Source of the DNA: Streptomyces roseolilacinus
GTDB taxonomy: Bacteria; Actinomycetota; Actinomycetes; Streptomycetales; Streptomycetaceae
Direction of reading: 5' to 3'
Assembly: GCF_014649335.1 (NCBI RefSeq)
Contig: NZ_BMSV01000001.1
Coordinates: 186,001 to 250,000, forward strand
DNA length: 64,000 nt
In this document: piece after piece, positions 1-8,072 of the stretch
Layout: each line of letters opens with the position of its first letter
Position numbering within the stretch: position 1 is the first letter of the stretch
Program-made: the position numbers and the translations under genes
The notes under the pieces: model-generated
What the model was told of the DNA's origin: nothing
Seen by the model: only the letters and a program-made list of their open reading frames with translations
Databases searched by the model: none

Positions 1-174
1 AGGGGGCCGGCGGGGGCGGCGCTCGGCGGAAGGCCGGCGCCCGGCGGGAGAGAGCCGGCGCCCGGCGGAATGCCCGCGCCCGCCGCGCCGGGGCGCGGCG
101 GGTGGCCGGGGCGGTGAGCGGGGGTGGCCGGCCCGCGGGGTCCGTACCGGTTCCCGCGGGCCGGCCCGCGGGGG
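1..174. other. Non-coding 3' flank of lon
   Basis: Very GC-rich stretch downstream of lon with no credible gene. It holds a short direct repeat (a 15-base GCCGGCGCCCGGCGG-like unit seen twice around 30-70) and, next to the lon stop, a strong inverted repeat that is listed separately as a terminator. Confidence 0.6.
126..166 (-). terminator. lon terminator hairpin
   Basis: Perfect 14-bp inverted repeat (126-139 pairs with 153-166, 13-base loop) just beyond the lon stop codon. There is no T-tract, as is usual for Streptomyces hairpin terminators. Confidence 0.6.
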
Positions 175-2607
175 TCAGGCGGCCACGGGCGCCGCCTCCT
201 CGGCCTCCGGGTCCGCGCCGGCGCCGGCGGTCGCCGGGGTCAGGGCGATGTCCAGGACCTGCCGGACGTCCGTCACCGTGTGGACCTCCAGCTTGTCGAG
301 GACCTCGGCGGGCACGTCGTCGAGGTCGGCCTCGTTCCGCTTCGGGATGACGACCGTGGTGATCCCGGCCCGGTGGGCGGCGAGCAGCTTCTGCTTGACG
401 CCGCCGATCGGCAGCACCCGCCCGGTCAGCGACACCTCGCCGGTCATGGCCACGTCCGTCCGCACCAGCCGGCCGCTGAGCAGGGAGGCGAGCGCGGTCG
501 TCATGGTGATGCCGGCGCTCGGCCCGTCCTTCGGCACGGCCCCCGCGGGGAAGTGGATGTGGACGCCCCGGTCCTTGAGGCCGGTGACGGGCAGTTCCAG
601 TTCCGCGCCGTGGGAGCGGAGGAAGGAGAGCGCGATCTGCGCGGACTCCTTCATCACGTCGCCGAGCTGCCCGGTGAGGGTGAGCCCGGCCGCGCCGGTC
701 TCCGCGTCGGCGAGGGACGCCTCGACGAACAGCACGTCCCCGCCCGCGCCGGTGACGGCCAGGCCGGTCGCGACGCCGGGGACGGACGTACGGCGCTCGG
801 CCGGGTCCTGGGCGGACTCGGGCACGTGGTGCGGCCGCCCGATGAGGCCGCGCAGGTCGTCCTCGCCGACGGTGAACGGAAGCTCCCGGTCGCCCAGTTC
901 GGCCTGGGCGGCGACCTTCCGCAGGAGGCGGGCGAGGGACCGCTCCAGGGTCCGCACGCCGGCCTCGCGGGTGTACTCGCCGGCGAGCCGGCGCAGCGCG
1001 GCCTCCTCGATCACCACCTCGTCCCGGCCGAGCCCGGCCCGCTCCAGCTGGCGGGGCAGCAGGTGGTCGCGCGCGATGACGACCTTCTCGTCCTCCGTGT
1101 AGCCGTCGAGCCGGACCAGTTCCATGCGGTCGAGGAGCGCCTCGGGGATGGCCTCCAGCACGTTCGCCGTGGCGAGGAAGACGACGTCGCTGAGGTCGAG
1201 TTCGACTTCGAGGTAGTGGTCGCGGAACGTGTGGTTCTGCGCCGGGTCGAGGACCTCCAGCAGGGCCGCGGCCGGGTCGCCCCGGAAGTCGGAGCCCACC
1301 TTGTCGATCTCGTCGAGGAGGACGACGGGGTTCATGGACCCGGCCTCCTTGACGGCGCGGACGATCCGGCCGGGCAGGGCGCCGACGTACGTCCGCCGGT
1401 GGCCGCGGATCTCCGCCTCGTCCCGTACGCCGCCGAGCGCGACGCGCACGAACTTCCGGCCCATCGCGTGGGCGACGGACTCCCCCAGGCTCGTCTTGCC
1501 CACGCCGGGCGGCCCCACCAGCGCGAGCACGGCGCCGCCGCGGCGCCCGCCGACGACGCCGAGGCCGCGGTCGGCGCGGCGCTTGCGGACGGCGAGGTAC
1601 TCGGTGATGCGCTCCTTCACGTCCTCCAGCCCGGCGTGCTCGGCGTCGAGGACCTCCTTGGCGCCGCGGATGTCGTACCGGTCCTCGGTCCGCTCGTTCC
1701 ACGGCATCTCCAGGACCGTGTCGAGCCAGGTGCGGATCCAGGAGCCCTCGGGGGACTGGTCGCTGGCGCGCTCCAGCTTGTCGACCTCCTTGAGGGCGGC
1801 CTCCCGGACCTTCTCGGGCAGGTCGGCGCCCTCGACGCGGGCCCGGTAGTCGTCGGTGGCGCCGTCGGGGTCGTCGCCGTTCAGCTCGCGGAGCTCCTTG
1901 CGGACGGCTTCGAGCTGGCGGCGCAGCAGGAACTCGCGCTGCTGCCGGTCGACGCCCTCCTGGACGTCCTTGGCGATGGACTCCGCCACGTCCTGCTCGG
2001 CCAGGTGCTCGCGGAGCTGCTCGGTGGCGAGCCTCAGCCGCGCGACGGGCTCGGCGGTCTCCAGCAGGGCGACCTTCTGGGCGGTGGTGAGGAAGGGGGA
2101 GTACCCGGAGTTGTCCGCCAGGGCGGAGACGTCGTCGATCTGCTGGACGCGGTCGACGACCTGCCAGGCACCGCGCTTGCGCAGCCAGCTGGTGGCGAGG
2201 GCCTTGTACTCCTTGACCAGTTCGGTGACGGCTCCGGGCAGCGGGTCGGGCACGGCCTCCTCGACGAGGGCGCCCTCCACCCACAGGGCGGCGCCCGGAC
2301 CGGTCGTCCCGGCCCCGATCCGCACCCGCGCCCGGCCCCGGATGAGCGCCCCGGGGTCACCGTCGGACAGCCGCCCGACCTGTTCGACCGTCCCGAGGAC
2401 GCCGGTCCCCGCGTACGTCCCGTCCACCCGCGGCACCAGCAGCACCCGCGGCTTGCCGCTCCCGTCCGGCGCCGCCGCCTGAGCGGCCTCGACGGCGGCG
2501 CGCACCTCGTTGTCGGACAGATCCAGCGGCACCACCATGCCCGGCAGTACGACCTCGCCGTCGAGCGGCAGCACGGGCAGGGTGAGCGATGCGGACGTCG
2601 ATGCCAT
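175..2607 (-). CDS. lon: ATP-dependent Lon protease
   Basis: Cytosolic AAA+ serine protease that degrades misfolded and regulatory proteins. The 810-residue product has the N-terminal substrate-binding domain, an AAA+ module with Walker A GPPGVGKT (Lys near residue 370) and Walker B LLDEIDK, and a C-terminal peptidase domain with catalytic Ser in GPSAG (about residue 697) and Lys in GGVKQK (about residue 738). The ATG at 2607 (product starting MASTSAS) is preferred over an in-frame TTG at 2628 because a GAAGGGGAG ribosome site sits 5 bases upstream of it. The upstream region carries an HspR-type inverted repeat and a ClgR-type box, as described for lon in Streptomyces. All catalytic motifs are intact. 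Confidence 0.97.
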   Translation of the reverse strand: MASTSASLTLPVLPLDGEVVLPGMVVPLDLSDNEVRAAVEAAQAAAPDGSGKPRVLLVPRVDGTYAGTGVLGTVEQVGRLSDGDPGALIRGRARVRIGAGTTGPGAALWVEGALVEEAVPDPLPGAVTELVKEYKALATSWLRKRGAWQVVDRVQQIDDVSALADNSGYSPFLTTAQKVALLETAEPVARLRLATEQLREHLAEQDVAESIAKDVQEGVDRQQREFLLRRQLEAVRKELRELNGDDPDGATDDYRARVEGADLPEKVREAALKEVDKLERASDQSPEGSWIRTWLDTVLEMPWNERTEDRYDIRGAKEVLDAEHAGLEDVKERITEYLAVRKRRADRGLGVVGGRRGGAVLALVGPPGVGKTSLGESVAHAMGRKFVRVALGGVRDEAEIRGHRRTYVGALPGRIVRAVKEAGSMNPVVLLDEIDKVGSDFRGDPAAALLEVLDPAQNHTFRDHYLEVELDLSDVVFLATANVLEAIPEALLDRMELVRLDGYTEDEKVVIARDHLLPRQLERAGLGRDEVVIEEAALRRLAGEYTREAGVRTLERSLARLLRKVAAQAELGDRELPFTVGEDDLRGLIGRPHHVPESAQDPAERRTSVPGVATGLAVTGAGGDVLFVEASLADAETGAAGLTLTGQLGDVMKESAQIALSFLRSHGAELELPVTGLKDRGVHIHFPAGAVPKDGPSAGITMTTALASLLSGRLVRTDVAMTGEVSLTGRVLPIGGVKQKLLAAHRAGITTVVIPKRNEADLDDVPAEVLDKLEVHTVTDVRQVLDIALTPATAGAGADPEAEEAAPVAA

Positions 2608-2629
2608 GATCTCCCCTTCGGCAGTCAAG

Positions 2630-2648
2630 TTGAGCTACACCGACTCAA
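2630..2648. promoter_or_regulatory. HAIR-like operator (HspR site) of lon
   Basis: TTGAGC-N7-ACTCAA, an inverted repeat matching the HspR-associated element (CTTGAGT-N7-ACTCAAG) apart from the outermost bases and one core position. It lies 23-41 bases upstream of the lon start codon. HspR repression of lon through HAIR is established in Streptomyces, so the site is expected here. Confidence 0.85.
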
Positions 2649-2681
2649 TGCATGTGAGCCCGCCGTTGTTCCCCGTGCCTT

Positions 2682-2695
2682 GTTCGCTCTGAGCG
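2682..2695. promoter_or_regulatory. ClgR-type activator box upstream of lon
   Basis: GTTCGC-N5-GCG, the motif I recall for ClgR (activator of clpP1P2, clpC1 and lon), lies 75-88 bases upstream of the lon start, beyond the HAIR element. This position fits an activator binding upstream of the promoter. Confidence 0.75.
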
Positions 2696-3131
2696 ATCTT
2701 CGGCTCCCCTGCCGGAAGGCACCCGCCGAAGCGCCCGCCCCACGCGGCCGGGTCCCGCGGCCGCCGCGCCCGGGAGCCGCCCACCGACCGGCACCGCCCC
2801 GCCGGTCCTCGCGCAACGGCGCCCGCCCACCGGCTGATTCCCGCGGGCCGGCGCCGGAGGCCGGCCCGCGGCCCGCGCCGGGGGCACCCGACAGCACGAC
2901 GCTCCCACCGACCCGGCGGGGAGGGGCGCACCGGACACCCGCCCCTCCCCCGGCGAAGGCGCCACCGCGGCCTTCCGCGCCCCCGCGCGACGAAGCCGCC
3001 CGCAGAAGCGGGCGCGGGCACCACCCCGCGGCGCCGGGAGGACCGGTCTCGCCGCCCCACCGCCGCGCGGGGGGCCGGCGGGGCCCCCGCCGTCCGGGGG
3101 CGTTGTCAGTGGCGGCGCCTACGATCCGCTC

Positions 3132-3635
3132 ATGAGCATGATCGGAGAGTACGCACGACTGACGGCCGACGAGTTCGAGCGGGCACTGGGGGATCCCGAG
3201 TGGGCGCAGGAGCGGGTCGACGAGCTGGTCGAGGCCGAACTGGGCGGCGGCGTCGGTGACGCGGACGCGCGGTGCCTCGACACCGACAAGGCGTGGCACG
3301 CCCTGGACTACCTGCTGTCGCGGATCGGCTTCCCCGTCGACATCGTCTTCGGGGAGGACGCGATACCGGACGCCGAGGACTGGGGCTACACCCCGCCGCG
3401 CTACCTGACGCCCGAGCGGGTCCGGGTCGCCGCCGAGGCGCTGCGGGGCATCCCCGCCGAACGGCTCGTCGAGGGGGTGGGGCCCGAGGACCTGGCGCGG
3501 GCGGACGTGTACCCGGTGGTCGTCTGGGAGCGGGGCGAGTCACTGGAGTACGTGACGGCCTACTACGAGGCACTGGTCCCGTTCTTCGACGCCGCGGCGC
3601 GCGAGGGGGACGCCATGCTCATGTGGCTGGACTGA
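3132..3635 (+). CDS. DUF1877 / YfbM-like protein
   Basis: A 167-residue soluble protein with the features of the YfbM/DUF1877 family: an N-terminal segment MIGEYARLT, the characteristic DTDKAWHALDYLL motif near residue 56, and an acidic, aromatic-rich C-terminal half. The family's molecular function is unknown. An alternative ATG lies two codons in (3138). It converges with the secreted-protein gene on the other strand, the two stop regions overlapping by 17 bases. Confidence 0.85.
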   Translation: MSMIGEYARLTADEFERALGDPEWAQERVDELVEAELGGGVGDADARCLDTDKAWHALDYLLSRIGFPVDIVFGEDAIPDAEDWGYTPPRYLTPERVRVAAEALRGIPAERLVEGVGPEDLARADVYPVVVWERGESLEYVTAYYEALVPFFDAAAREGDAMLMWLD

Positions 3636-4182
3636 CCCGGCCCTCGCAGCTCGCCGTCGGGACCGTGTCGCCCGCGTCCGCCTCGACGGTGTCCGCGCCC
3701 GCGCCGCAGGAGGCGACGCGGTCGCCGGGGGCGCCGTCGCCGACGGTGATCCGGTCGCCGCCGCCGTGCGTGGCGACCTCGTCGGCGCCGGTCCCGGCGT
3801 CGACGATCGCGTCGAGGGGCACCGCGACGTACACCCGGTCGTCCAGGTCCCGCGCCTGGACGGCGACCCGGGCGACCCCGGAAACCGGGCCGCAGGTGAC
3901 GAGGACGTCGCTGCGCCGGACGCACCCGTGCCCCGCCGCGGCGCCGGACTCGTCCTGGATCGCCAGCTCGCCGAGGAGGATGCCGACGACCACGTCGTTC
4001 CTGGCGCCGGGGAGGGCGTCGTAGGCGACGATGCCGCCGAAGCGGGTGGCCGTGCCGCCCTGCGGGGCGGCCGGGGCGGCGTGGACGAGGGGCGCGGTCA
4101 GGCCGAGGCCCAGGATCACGGCCGCCGCGGGCACGGCCACGCGGCGCAGCAGGCCGGCGCCGCCGGCTGTGGGGTTTCTCAT
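3619..4182 (-). CDS. Small secreted protein, RTX/hemolysin-repeat-like tail
   Basis: 187 residues with a clear Sec signal peptide (Arg-rich start, hydrophobic core VAVPAAAVILGLGLTAPL, cleavage near VHAAPA). The C-terminal half contains the GTGADEV, GGGDRITVGDG and GAGADTVEADAGD pattern typical of calcium-binding hemolysin-type (RTX-like) repeats. Two Cys pairs may form disulfides. A ribosome site AAAGGGAGAG precedes the ATG. Its target is unknown. It is divergent from the GNAT gene and probably acts outside the cell or in the wall. Confidence 0.75.
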   Translation of the reverse strand: MRNPTAGGAGLLRRVAVPAAAVILGLGLTAPLVHAAPAAPQGGTATRFGGIVAYDALPGARNDVVVGILLGELAIQDESGAAAGHGCVRRSDVLVTCGPVSGVARVAVQARDLDDRVYVAVPLDAIVDAGTGADEVATHGGGDRITVGDGAPGDRVASCGAGADTVEADAGDTVPTASCEGRVSPAT

Positions 4183-4294
4183 GGTCGGACTCTCCCTTTC
4201 GTACGTCCCTCCGGAAACCGAAACAGAGAGTCACCACATTCGCACCATTTGTTACACCCTGGCGCCGCGCCGCCCCCTCGTGTGTAATGACCCC

Positions 4295-4954
4295 ATGCGC
4301 AATGCAGACATTACAGCGGCGTGGGTCCGGGGCTGGGCCGTCTCCCGCGGCACCCCGCCGCCCGTCGAGGAGCCGTGGGGCTACCGCATCGACGTGGGCC
4401 TGGGCCGCCACGTCTTCCGGCACGTCCTGCCGGAGCCCGACGAGCCGACCGTCCGCAAGCTCTGCGAGACCGTGACGCAGCCCTACGCCTGGCTGAAGGT
4501 CCTCGCCGGGCCCGAGGAGGTCGCCGGCTGGATCACCCCCGAGTGGGTCGTTCCCGACGACCCGGGCTTCATGATGTACACCGACCTGCGCCCCGCCCCC
4601 GCCCCCGTCCCGGCGCCGCCCGCCGGGTACACCCTGCACACCGAGGTCCACGAGGGCGTCCACCTCGTGCGCGTCCTCGCCCGGGACGGCTCGCTCGCGG
4701 CGCGCGGCCAGGTGGCCCCCACGGGCCGTACGGCCGTGTTCGACCAGATCGAGACGTACGAGGCCCACCAGCGGCGCGGCCTCGGCCGCACCGTCATGCG
4801 CGTCCTCCACCACGCCGCCGCCGGGGCCGGGGCCGCCACCGGCGTCCTGGGCGCCACCGTCCAGGGCCGCGCCCTCTACGCGTCGCTGGGCTGGCGGTGC
4901 CAGGGGCCGCTCACCGGGGTCGTGCGCGGCCCCGGCACGGACGACGCCGACTGA
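4295..4954 (+). CDS. GNAT-family N-acetyltransferase
   Basis: 219 residues. The C-terminal half has the GNAT acetyl-CoA signature QRRGLGRTVM around residue 170 followed by a helix and the ALYASLGW strand, as in proteins that acetylate small amines. The N-terminal half (YRIDVGLGRHVFRHVL) resembles the extra domain seen in several actinobacterial GNATs. The start at 4295 is chosen because the protein begins MRNADIT there and a TGTAAT hexamer sits 6-11 bases upstream, suggesting a leaderless transcript. A longer in-frame reading back to 4031 would overlap the divergent gene. Substrate unknown. Confidence 0.8.
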   Translation: MRNADITAAWVRGWAVSRGTPPPVEEPWGYRIDVGLGRHVFRHVLPEPDEPTVRKLCETVTQPYAWLKVLAGPEEVAGWITPEWVVPDDPGFMMYTDLRPAPAPVPAPPAGYTLHTEVHEGVHLVRVLARDGSLAARGQVAPTGRTAVFDQIETYEAHQRRGLGRTVMRVLHHAAAGAGAATGVLGATVQGRALYASLGWRCQGPLTGVVRGPGTDDAD

Positions 4955-5008
4955 CCGGGAGGTCCCGAACTCCGGCGCCCCGCGCCCGTCTTGCATAAGG
5001 TGGGGCGC

Positions 5009-5680
5009 ATGCCCGTGACGCTCGACCGACGTGAAGGCCCGTACGGTGAAGTCGTGCTGCGGCAGCGCGACGACCACTTCGAGATCATCGCCAACGGCAC
5101 CTTCCTCATGGACACCTCCGACGGCCGCTCCGAGCGGCTCCTCGTCGACGCCGCCCTGCGCGCCCTCGGCGACACCCGGCCCGCCCGCCCGTCGATCCTC
5201 GTCGGCGGGCTCGGCGTCGGCTTCTCGCTCGCCCACGCCGCCGCCGACCCCGCCTGGGGCCGCATCGCCGTCGTCGAACGCGAACAGGCCATCATCGACT
5301 GGCACCGCGAGGGCCCCCTCGCCGCCCTGTCCGGCCCCGCCCTCGCCGACCCGCGCACGACGCTGCTCCACGCCGACCTCGTCGCGTACGTCCACGACCC
5401 CGGCGTCACCGACACCTACGACGCGCTCTGCCTGGACATCGACAACGGACCGGACTGGACGGTGACGGAGGGCAACGACGGCCTGTACTCGCCGGCCGGC
5501 CTGGCCGCCTGCGCCCGCCGCCTCAACCCCGGCGGCGTGCTGGCCGTCTGGTCCGCCCGGCCGTCCGCCGATTTCGAGGAGTCCTTGCGGAATGCCGGAT
5601 TCACCGGGGTACGGTCGGAAGAGATCCCCGTTGCCCGGGGCGTACCGGACGCGGTCCACCTCGGGGTTCGCCCCGCGTAG
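5009..5680 (+). CDS. Spermidine-synthase-like methyltransferase-fold protein
   Basis: 223 residues with the spermidine synthase/class I SAM fold: LVGGLGVGFSLAHA (nucleotide loop, about residue 65-78), VVEREQAIIDWH (acidic end of strand 2) and a GGVLAVWS strand near residue 177. It lacks the full polyamine-synthase N-terminal domain, so it may act on another substrate. The start at 5009 (MPVTLDR) is preferred over the ATG at 4991, since GGTGGGG lies just upstream. It stands alone, 82 bases before the two-component pair. Confidence 0.75.
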   Translation: MPVTLDRREGPYGEVVLRQRDDHFEIIANGTFLMDTSDGRSERLLVDAALRALGDTRPARPSILVGGLGVGFSLAHAAADPAWGRIAVVEREQAIIDWHREGPLAALSGPALADPRTTLLHADLVAYVHDPGVTDTYDALCLDIDNGPDWTVTEGNDGLYSPAGLAACARRLNPGGVLAVWSARPSADFEESLRNAGFTGVRSEEIPVARGVPDAVHLGVRPA

Positions 5681-5761
5681 CCGCGACGCGGTCCCTGCCT
5701 TTATGTTGTTGGCGGAAGCGCACGGATCTACAGCTCGCGCAGGTCGCGACAGGGGCGGGGC

Positions 5762-6499
5762 ATGGAGCACGCACACACCAGCCACACCGGCAACGCGGTC
5801 ACGCCGGGTACCCAGCGCCGGGTCCTGGTCGTCGAGGACGACACGACCATCGTGGAGGCCATCTCCGCGCGCCTGCGGGCCGAGGGGTTCCTCGTGCAGA
5901 CCGCGTCGGACGGACCGGCCGCGGTCGACGCCGCGGAGGCGTGGCAGCCGGACCTGATGGTCCTGGACGTCATGCTGCCGGGCTTCGACGGACTGGAGGT
6001 CTGCCGCCGCGTCCAGGCGCAGCGGCCGGTGCCGGTCCTGATGCTCACCGCGCGGGACGACGAGACGGACATGCTCGTCGGGCTCGGCGTCGGCGCCGAC
6101 GACTACATGACCAAGCCGTTCTCGATGCGGGAGCTGGTGGCCCGGGTCCACGTGCTGCTGCGCCGCGTCGAGCGGGCCGCGCTGGCGGCGGTCACGCCCC
6201 GCAGCGGCATCCTGCGGCTGGGCGAACTGGAGATCGACCACGCGCAGCGCCGCGTCCGCGTCAGGAGCGACGACGTGCACCTGACGCCGACCGAGTTCGA
6301 CCTGCTGGTCTGCCTGGCCAACACGCCGCGCGCGGTGCTCTCCCGCGAGCAGCTGCTCGCCGAGGTGTGGGACTGGGCCGACGCGTCGGGCACGCGGACC
6401 GTGGACAGCCACATCAAGGCGCTGCGCCGGAAGATCGGCGCCGAGCGGATCCGCACCGTGCACGGGGTGGGGTACGCCCTGGAGACCCCGGCGCCGTGA
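5762..6499 (+). CDS. OmpR-family response regulator
   Basis: 245 residues. An N-terminal receiver domain has the acidic pair VVEDD and phospho-acceptor Asp69 in LMVLDVMLPG, plus the conserved Lys of YMTKPF. The C-terminal winged-helix DNA-binding domain follows (HLTPTEFDLL ... RTVDSHIKALRRKIG). Its stop codon overlaps the GTG start of the kinase gene by two bases, so the pair is translationally coupled. The pair lies directly upstream of kgd, the arrangement I recall for SCO5283-SCO5282 in S. coelicolor. The signal is unknown. Confidence 0.92.
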   Translation: MEHAHTSHTGNAVTPGTQRRVLVVEDDTTIVEAISARLRAEGFLVQTASDGPAAVDAAEAWQPDLMVLDVMLPGFDGLEVCRRVQAQRPVPVLMLTARDDETDMLVGLGVGADDYMTKPFSMRELVARVHVLLRRVERAALAAVTPRSGILRLGELEIDHAQRRVRVRSDDVHLTPTEFDLLVCLANTPRAVLSREQLLAEVWDWADASGTRTVDSHIKALRRKIGAERIRTVHGVGYALETPAP

Positions 6500-7782
6500 G
6501 TCGCGGGCGCCCCGGGACCCGCGACGGCACCCGGACGACGGGCGGCGACGGCCGGGCGGCGGCCCGCGCCGACCGGGACCGCCGGGCCGCCGACCGCGCG
6601 TGCCGGAAGGCCGCGCGCGACGACCGGCCCTCCGGCGGCCCGTGCCCGAGGGCGGGCCGCGGACGCCGGCCCGCGGACGGCGACACGGGCCGCCGCCCGA
6701 GACGCGGCCTGCGCGGGCGGCTGCGCTCCGTCACCATCTCAATCAAGACGAAGCTCGGGTCCCTCGTCGTCGTCTCCGTCTTCATCACCACCGGGCTGCT
6801 CCTGGTCGCCCTGCGGACGGAGACCGAGCTGCGGTTCATCACGGTCTTCTCGGTGATCGCGACCCTGCTGCTCACCCAGTTCGTCGCGCACGGCCTCACC
6901 GCCCCGCTCGACGAGATGAACAGGGTCGCCAAGGGCATCTCGCACGGCGACTACACCCGCCGCGTCCGCGGCGCCGACCGCCGCGACGAGCTCGGCGCCC
7001 TCGCCTCCACGATCAACCGCATGGCGGACGACCTGGAGGCCGTCGACCGGCACCGCAAGGAGCTGGTCGCCAACGTCTCCCACGAGCTGCGCACCCCGAT
7101 CGCGGGGCTCCGGGCCGTCCTGGAGAACGTCGTCGACGGCGTCTCGGCCGCCGACCCGGAGACCATGCGCACGGCGCTGGCGCAGACCGAGCGGCTGGGC
7201 CGCCTGGTGGAGACGCTGCTCGACCTGTCGCGGCTGGACAACGGTGTCGTACCGCTCCGGTCGCGCCGCTTCGAGGTGTGGCCGTACCTGTCGGGCGTCC
7301 TGAAGGAGGCCGGCCTGGCCGCCTCCCACCGCGCCGTCGGCTCCGGGTCGGGGCCCCACACGCGTACGGACGTCCACCTGCACCTGGACGTGTCGCCGCC
7401 GGAGCTGACCGCGCACGCGGACGTGGAGCGGCTCCACCAGGTGGTGGCGAACCTCGTCGACAACGCCGTGAAGCACTCGCCGCCGCACGGCCGCGTCACG
7501 GTGCGCGCCCGGCGCGGGGCGTTCCCGGAGTCGCTGGAGCTGGAGGTCGTGGACGAGGGCCCCGGCATTCCCGAGTCGGAGCGGCACAAGGTCTTCGAAC
7601 GGTTCAACCGGGGCAGCGTCCCCGCTCCGCACGGACCGGGCAGCGACGGCGGCACGGGGCTGGGCCTGGCCATCGCCCGCTGGGCGGTGGATCTCCACGG
7701 CGGCCGCATAGGCGTGGCCGAGTCGGCGCGGGGCTGCCGCATCCGCGTCACCCTTCCGGGGATTCCGCGGCAGCGCGGTTGA
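6496..7782 (+). CDS. HAMP-domain sensor histidine kinase
   Basis: 428 residues. Two closely spaced membrane helices (about residues 83-105 and 113-135) have almost no external loop, then come HAMP, HisKA with SHELRTPIAG (His near 196) and HATPase motifs NLVDNAVKHS, DEGPGIP and GTGLGLAI. The GTG at 6496 overlaps the regulator stop (GTGA). It is the only ATG/GTG/TTG in frame before the first helix, so the protein must carry an unusual Arg/Gly-rich N-terminal extension of about 77 residues. With no sensor domain outside the membrane, it likely senses the membrane or an internal cue. Confidence 0.9.
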   Translation: MSRGRPGTRDGTRTTGGDGRAAARADRDRRAADRACRKAARDDRPSGGPCPRAGRGRRPADGDTGRRPRRGLRGRLRSVTISIKTKLGSLVVVSVFITTGLLLVALRTETELRFITVFSVIATLLLTQFVAHGLTAPLDEMNRVAKGISHGDYTRRVRGADRRDELGALASTINRMADDLEAVDRHRKELVANVSHELRTPIAGLRAVLENVVDGVSAADPETMRTALAQTERLGRLVETLLDLSRLDNGVVPLRSRRFEVWPYLSGVLKEAGLAASHRAVGSGSGPHTRTDVHLHLDVSPPELTAHADVERLHQVVANLVDNAVKHSPPHGRVTVRARRGAFPESLELEVVDEGPGIPESERHKVFERFNRGSVPAPHGPGSDGGTGLGLAIARWAVDLHGGRIGVAESARGCRIRVTLPGIPRQRG

Positions 7783-7814
7783 CATAGGGTTCGAACCGGA
7801 GCCGCTCCGGATCC

Positions 7815-7832
7815 GTGTACGTGTACGTGTAC
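7815..7832. repeat. Triple GTGTAC tandem hexamer
   Basis: Three exact head-to-tail copies of GTGTAC in the 290-base gap between the kinase gene and kgd. This could be a regulator binding site for kgd or a chance microsatellite. Confidence 0.5.
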
Positions 7833-8072
7833 CCGTCCGGACCTGGGACGGAGCCGGTCAGGGGTGCGGGGAGCGGAAGCCGCAGCTCAGCCGACTGCTA
7901 CCCGCGCACCGCCGAACCACGCATGTTTCCCGCCGGTTCTTCCCGCGAAACCCGCCGTTCGATGTGATGTACGCGACGATGCCACGCCCGGCCTGCACCT
8001 TCCGCTCGTAGAGGCGTAGCCTTTATTTCCGCTGTCCATCACCTTGTGAAGCGGAAGAGGGCGGTTGCCGCC

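Larger units (their letters stand above)
2608..3131. other. Intergenic region with lon control sites
   Basis: About 520 bases between lon and the DUF1877 gene. The lon-proximal 90 bases hold the HAIR-like repeat and the ClgR-like box. The rest is extremely GC-rich with long spurious reading frames on both strands. I see no convincing gene there. Confidence 0.6.

Noticed and set aside
124..3135. A 1003-codon plus-strand frame opposite lon
   Set aside because: Antisense shadow of lon continuing into non-coding GC-rich sequence; no recognisable motif and no ribosome site.
3563..6463. Long minus-strand frame of 966 codons across the GNAT, spermidine-synthase-like and response regulator genes
   Set aside because: Spans several genuine plus-strand genes and gaps; composition is that of an antisense artefact.
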